This document shows, one piece after another, positions 23,700-27,592 of a stretch of 27,592 nt of DNA. Below the pieces are notes generated by a model. That model made no database searches and had not been told where the DNA came from. It worked only from the letters and a program-made list of their open reading frames with translations. This stretch comes from Pelargonium cotyledonis. Lineage: Eukaryota > Streptophyta > Magnoliopsida > Geraniales > Geraniaceae. The translations under genes were made by a program, and so were the position numbers. Location of the stretch: NCBI GenBank assembly GCA_036897625.1, contig JAYMTA010000509.1, positions 1 to 27,592 on the forward strand, read 5' to 3'. The number at the start of each line of letters is the position of its first letter. Position 1 is the first letter of the stretch.

Positions 23700-26026
23700 T
23701 ATTAGGAGTGCGGGACTATTTCATCATCATACAATACTACATGGCATTTATGTTTTATTCTCTACATTTAATTAATTATCCAATTCTCTTTTTGTGAACT
23801 TTGGTTGGGATTTTTGTGTTTAGCGTGCCATGATAGAGGGCCCACTTTTGCCACATGTCCATGCATGGTTGCATGGTGGTTGGCCAATGCAGCTCTTTGC
23901 ATCCACATAGTTCATCAATTTTATCACTAATAGTACACTACACATTCAAAGAATTTCTTTTTTTTTTTAATGAAAAAAAAACTTTATCAAAACTTTTTTA
24001 TTTTCTTGGTAATCCCCATATTATATATATCAACTAGAACACCAATTTGAATTTATTTGCAATTCTCTTATTGAAAGATTCTATCCATTTAAACTTGAAC
24101 GCCAAAGTTTTTCCTTTTCATATTCAAATGAAGAATTTATTTTATAGTTTTTCCTGCTTGCAAGTCAAGTTTATTTAGATTTCAAAAACTATATATTTGT
24201 TGAAATTCAATTAAAAATAGATGTGATAAAAAAATAAGAAGAAGAATTTGAAAAAAAGAGAGCCAATAAAGAGAGGAGAGGACACACGTGAATGGGTGTA
24301 TTGTGTATATGAGTGTAAGGCAGTGATTACAACAGCTCTTTTATGGTCACATGCAGCTTCACGGGCCTCACTTTCTTATCTTTTCTTCCGCTTTGTCTTC
24401 TTGATCTTCACCACCACAACATGAACATGACCATCCGTCAATAGCAACACCAACTCAATCTAGCTAGAACTCGCAATTCGAGTTTCGGAAAAATTTAAAC
24501 CAAACCCAACTAAAAAAAATTGTGGGTCACATTACTCGTTCGAATTTCAGATGTTTGCATCTTAATTCAATTACAAATTTCACCGAGACATGTTGGGCCA
24601 AACAATTAATGTGTTTTGATTTTTCTTTGAGGTCTCAGATTCGAGCTTCCTTGCCGACGATATGAGGTGAAATTTATGAATTTAAAAGGAAAACAACCAA
24701 CATGGTGACATTCCTAATAGAGAGTGAGAAACACCGGCCTTTATAGACTTAATGTCCCGCCACTTATAATAAAAAAATTCAGTTACAAATTACATTTTAC
24801 AAAATCTAATTGTGACCACTATTTTGATTAAATTATTGTTTGAACTTGAGTTTCTAATTGACCCAAGATTGAGCTAGCAACAGAATTGCATGCATCATAT
24901 GGTCTCTGAGCTACCTGTTTATTAGACTACTATTTTTGGATTTATTTTTAGTGTATGGTACTAATAATAACTCCAAATTGAAAACCTCTTACCATTTCTG
25001 TACAGCATAAGCCCATGGTTTTGCACTTTTGCTTGCATTTTTTAAACATGGAAAGTTTCTGTTTTTGTACGAAAATTTTAAAACTGCAAGTGTACCTAAA
25101 ATTGTCCATCGTCCAACCAACAATAAACACCAAATTGGTAGCATCCAATTCTTCTAAAATATAGGGAAAAAATGGTTTACTTCATGTCACATGTTTTATC
25201 CCTGTGCAACAACAAACAAAAGATTCAAGTCTGTAAAAATTTTCATTACATTGTGCACTAATAATTTTGAGATTAATCTATATTTGCATTTCTTTTAACA
25301 TTTTTTCTAGGTGAAATTTTATTTGCGATCCAAAATCAAATTAGTCTTAGTATAACGTTAAACTAATGGGTTGTTCGCAACAACTCTCCTCTTTTTACCT
25401 TTTTCCGGGCATGCTAAATAGGGGAAAAACAACTTCTACATAAAAATTATTGTACCTCATTTCATGAAGGAGCAATTGTTTTACGTCATAGCAAACAAAA
25501 CAAACGAGAGGAAAACATAAAACAAACCAAACAAATGAGGAGACATCTATCAAGCAAATAAGGAGGTCGACTTATATATATCACATACTAAATTTTAAAA
25601 TATATTTTACTCATATTTCACTGAACAATCTACAACATTAAAATACCTCATTTTACTCAATCGACTTATGGACACTAATGTTTCGTAACAAACATTAAAC
25701 TTCACTCCAAAATTTAACATATATGTGGAAGACTCAACCAGCTAGTATATAAAATGGCGATGTGCACTTTCTTTCGATTTGAGGATACTTAGAACTCATT
25801 CTCACATATAAATTGAACAAAAACGACATAATCAAACCTCATGATGTAAATAAGTGAATTTAAATCGAAAGTATCACCATACAATTAATTAATGAATTCA
25901 GAGTTTTGAAGATATAAAATTGATGAAATGATGATGAGAAAGGGATAGATAATGAGGAGAAAGTAGTTGGAATTTGGAATTGTTAAGAGTAAAGATGAGG
26001 CCTCAGGGTGAGTCTGTTATATTCCG
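23700..26026. other. Polygalacturonase upstream region and gene-poor AT-rich DNA
   Basis: Above the polygalacturonase promoter no gene is supported over 2.3 kb. A palindromic G-box CACGTG sits at 24285-24290 beside GA-rich sequence, a possible light/ABA-type bZIP or bHLH site, but it is 730 bp from the polygalacturonase ATG. The remainder is AT-rich, with short non-ATG open frames only. Confidence 0.5.
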
Positions 26027-26150
26027 TTAGGTTGCTTTCATGAATTATTTATATGGATATGTATGAGTCCATATCCGGATATATATATATTTACGAGACT
26101 GCCACTGTAGTAGTAGTATATGAATTCATGCGTAGCCATTATTAGCCACA

Positions 26151-26229
26151 TGCACACCTCATTTTCATCATCCTCTTTAGGTATTGGGTTTTTATCTATT
26201 GAGCTCTTGACCTCAGTTTCTGTGTTCAT
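26151..26229 (-). other. Possible short coding exon, unrecognised
   Basis: From an ATG at 26229-26227 (minus) the frame reads MNTETEVKSSIDKNPIPK then acidic residues (EDDENE), followed by a possible GTGTGC donor at about 26156. The composition is more protein-like than the surrounding AT-rich DNA. No partner exon was found between here and 23700, so this may be chance, or an exon of a gene lost or decayed. Confidence 0.15.
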
Positions 26230-26365
26230 GGCTTGTCCCTCTCCTCCCACATATTTTCTCTTCAAACAAACAAAACTTATCTTCCCACCCCCATGTGATG
26301 TAGTGTTGGTGATGACCCAATTCTTTATCTTTCTGAATCTGAGAAATGGGTTTATACGTTAAAAC

Positions 26366-27020
26366 ATGTATTTATTCGATATAGAGACCAAACTCATTTT
26401 CGATCGTGAGTATTATAGTGAAAATTATTCATATATTGCTCTCGATTTCGATACCCTTAAACACACACATCGAGAGGGGTGATGAGTCATAAACTTTAAC
26501 TACACCCCAAACTGGATTAAATTAATGGTTTATAACAAAAAAAAAGCTATTCATATAATTCGATATACGAGTTTAATTATTCAACTGTAATTAATTGTAG
26601 TTTAATAATTACGATCCATTCTATATTTTGATGAATAATTGTCAAATTGTTGATTTAAAATTCTCATAATTGATCGCCATATAGTACTATGTGATTAGTA
26701 AATTTTTATTAGCCTAAAATAAGTTTAAACTTAACAAGTACTTAGTGCACATTATAATGTATGAGAACAACTATTTATGTTTGTCAACATATTGGCTTTT
26801 GAAAAAATTACACATATCTATCACACTTTAACACGTTTTAACCCTGCATATTCTGAACTATTAAAACTAACTATTAGCTACTCTGAACTATGCCAAACAT
26901 TTTTCTGTCCAAATTTTCAGTTATAGTTAATGGAATATTCCAATAAATGAGGCATATGCCTAGCACATGACCAATTTTTTTTAAATTACCTAAATTGCCC
27001 TTCACTATGCTCTTCATCTT
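26366..27020. other. AT-rich region without a supported gene
   Basis: Low-GC sequence. From about 26810 to 26980 it contains CTGAACTATTAAAACTAACTA and CTGAACTATGCC phrases, which recall a dispersed plant repeat with repeated CTGAACTA motifs. I cannot name a family or set ends. Confidence 0.35.
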
Positions 27021-27025
27021 CACCA

Positions 27026-27200
27026 ATGGTTCGCCGAAAAACTCAAAGTCTTGCCGGAAACTTCATAGTTCTACCGGAAAATTCAAAGTCTCGTCGAAAA
27101 TTTCATAGTTCTATCGAAAAAATTAAAGTGTTGCCGAAATCACCAAAAAATCACCGAAAACACCACAAAATCACCAGAATCATCACAAATTCGCTGGAAT
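27026..27200 (+). repeat. Degenerate tandem repeat of CGAAAA/TTCATAGTT units
   Basis: Units of about 19-21 bp alternate between a CCGAAAAACTCAAAGTCT type and a CCGGAAACTTCATAGTTCTA type, giving a higher-order period of about 40 bp. They grade into shorter ATCACCGAAAACACC-like repeats. An open frame runs through them from an ATG at 27026, but its product is low-complexity and Lys/Ser/Asn-rich, which the repeat explains. Confidence 0.6.
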
Positions 27201-27424
27201 ATGAGTTTTTTGTTTGTATATTTTGTTTCAATTCATCAAACATACATAATTTTCACAAATTTTTCAAAACTCCAAAAAATTTAGAAACCCAATTTTCACA
27301 AAAAAAAATCAAGAAATCAACCAAAAATTACTAATTTACAAAAATCTTAGATATGATATGGACCATTTACAATAAATGAACCAAAAATTACAAAATTTTC
27401 ACATCTGGAATAAAAAATAAAAAA

Positions 27425-27592
27425 CAGACGTAGTTGTGGAGGTGGAAGCCGGTGTCCTTCAACAAATTCGCCGGCGGATCTGGGCGAAAGTGGACGGAAT
27501 AGTTGGGCGACGGTGGACGGGGGGAACGTGGCTCGGGTTCCAGATCTGGCCTTCGAGTTCCCGCCTTTCCAGGTTTGGGTTGTCCGCGCCCG
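27425..27592. other. GC-rich stretch at the right edge
   Basis: Composition shifts abruptly to GC-rich (GCCGGCGG, GACGGTGGACGGGG). One plus-strand frame stays open to the edge, but no ATG or family motif is seen. It may be the edge of a gene or of a repeat that continues outside the window. Confidence 0.4.

Noticed and set aside
26040-26090. Hairpin around ATATGGATATG...CATATCCGGATATA, considered as a miRNA precursor
   Set aside because: The stem is short and imperfect, AT-repeat driven, and no known miRNA is recognised.

Overview
The window is eudicot nuclear DNA. It is AT-rich, its genes are split by many short introns, and its intergenic and intronic DNA carries plant-type repeats (a tRNA-derived SINE, a Helitron-like element, a retroposed copy, a decayed LTR-type relic). 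The four protein-coding genes match well-known plant families closely enough that exon joins can be set by frame and family sequence. The genus cannot be told from the sequence alone.

Layout. 1-3150: repeat-rich DNA with no confident gene. It holds a hAT-like transposon end (1-555), a candidate non-autonomous Helitron (1940-2618), a short inverted-repeat element (2702-2939) and a 30-bp direct repeat just upstream of the ARF leader. 3150-5790 (+): an ADP-ribosylation factor of the ARF1/ARFA1 class, 181 aa, with a leader intron and a GC-AG last intron. 6363-14334 (-): a complete class III phosphatidylinositol 3-kinase VPS34, 17 coding exons, 814 aa, convergent with ARF. 14572-15101: a retroposed non-LTR element with perfect 15-bp target-site duplications. 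15840-18432 (-): peroxisomal 1,4-dihydroxy-2-naphthoyl-CoA synthase, 9 exons, 344 aa, with a PTS2-like N-terminus. 19748-23553 (-): a secreted GH28 polygalacturonase, 7 exons, 526 aa, with an unusual basic/His/Gly/Pro N-terminal extension and a SINE in its first intron. 23700-27592: mostly gene-free AT-rich DNA, with tandem CGAAAA-type repeats and a GC-rich stretch at the right edge.

The genes do not form a pathway. ARF1 and VPS34 both act in endomembrane traffic, naphthoate synthase acts in phylloquinone synthesis and the polygalacturonase acts in pectin remodelling. Their adjacency looks incidental. I found no clearly new biological system. The observations most worth following are two independent GC-AG introns, the TSD-flanked retroposon, the Helitron candidate, upstream ORFs in the VPS34 leader and the polygalacturonase N-terminal extension.
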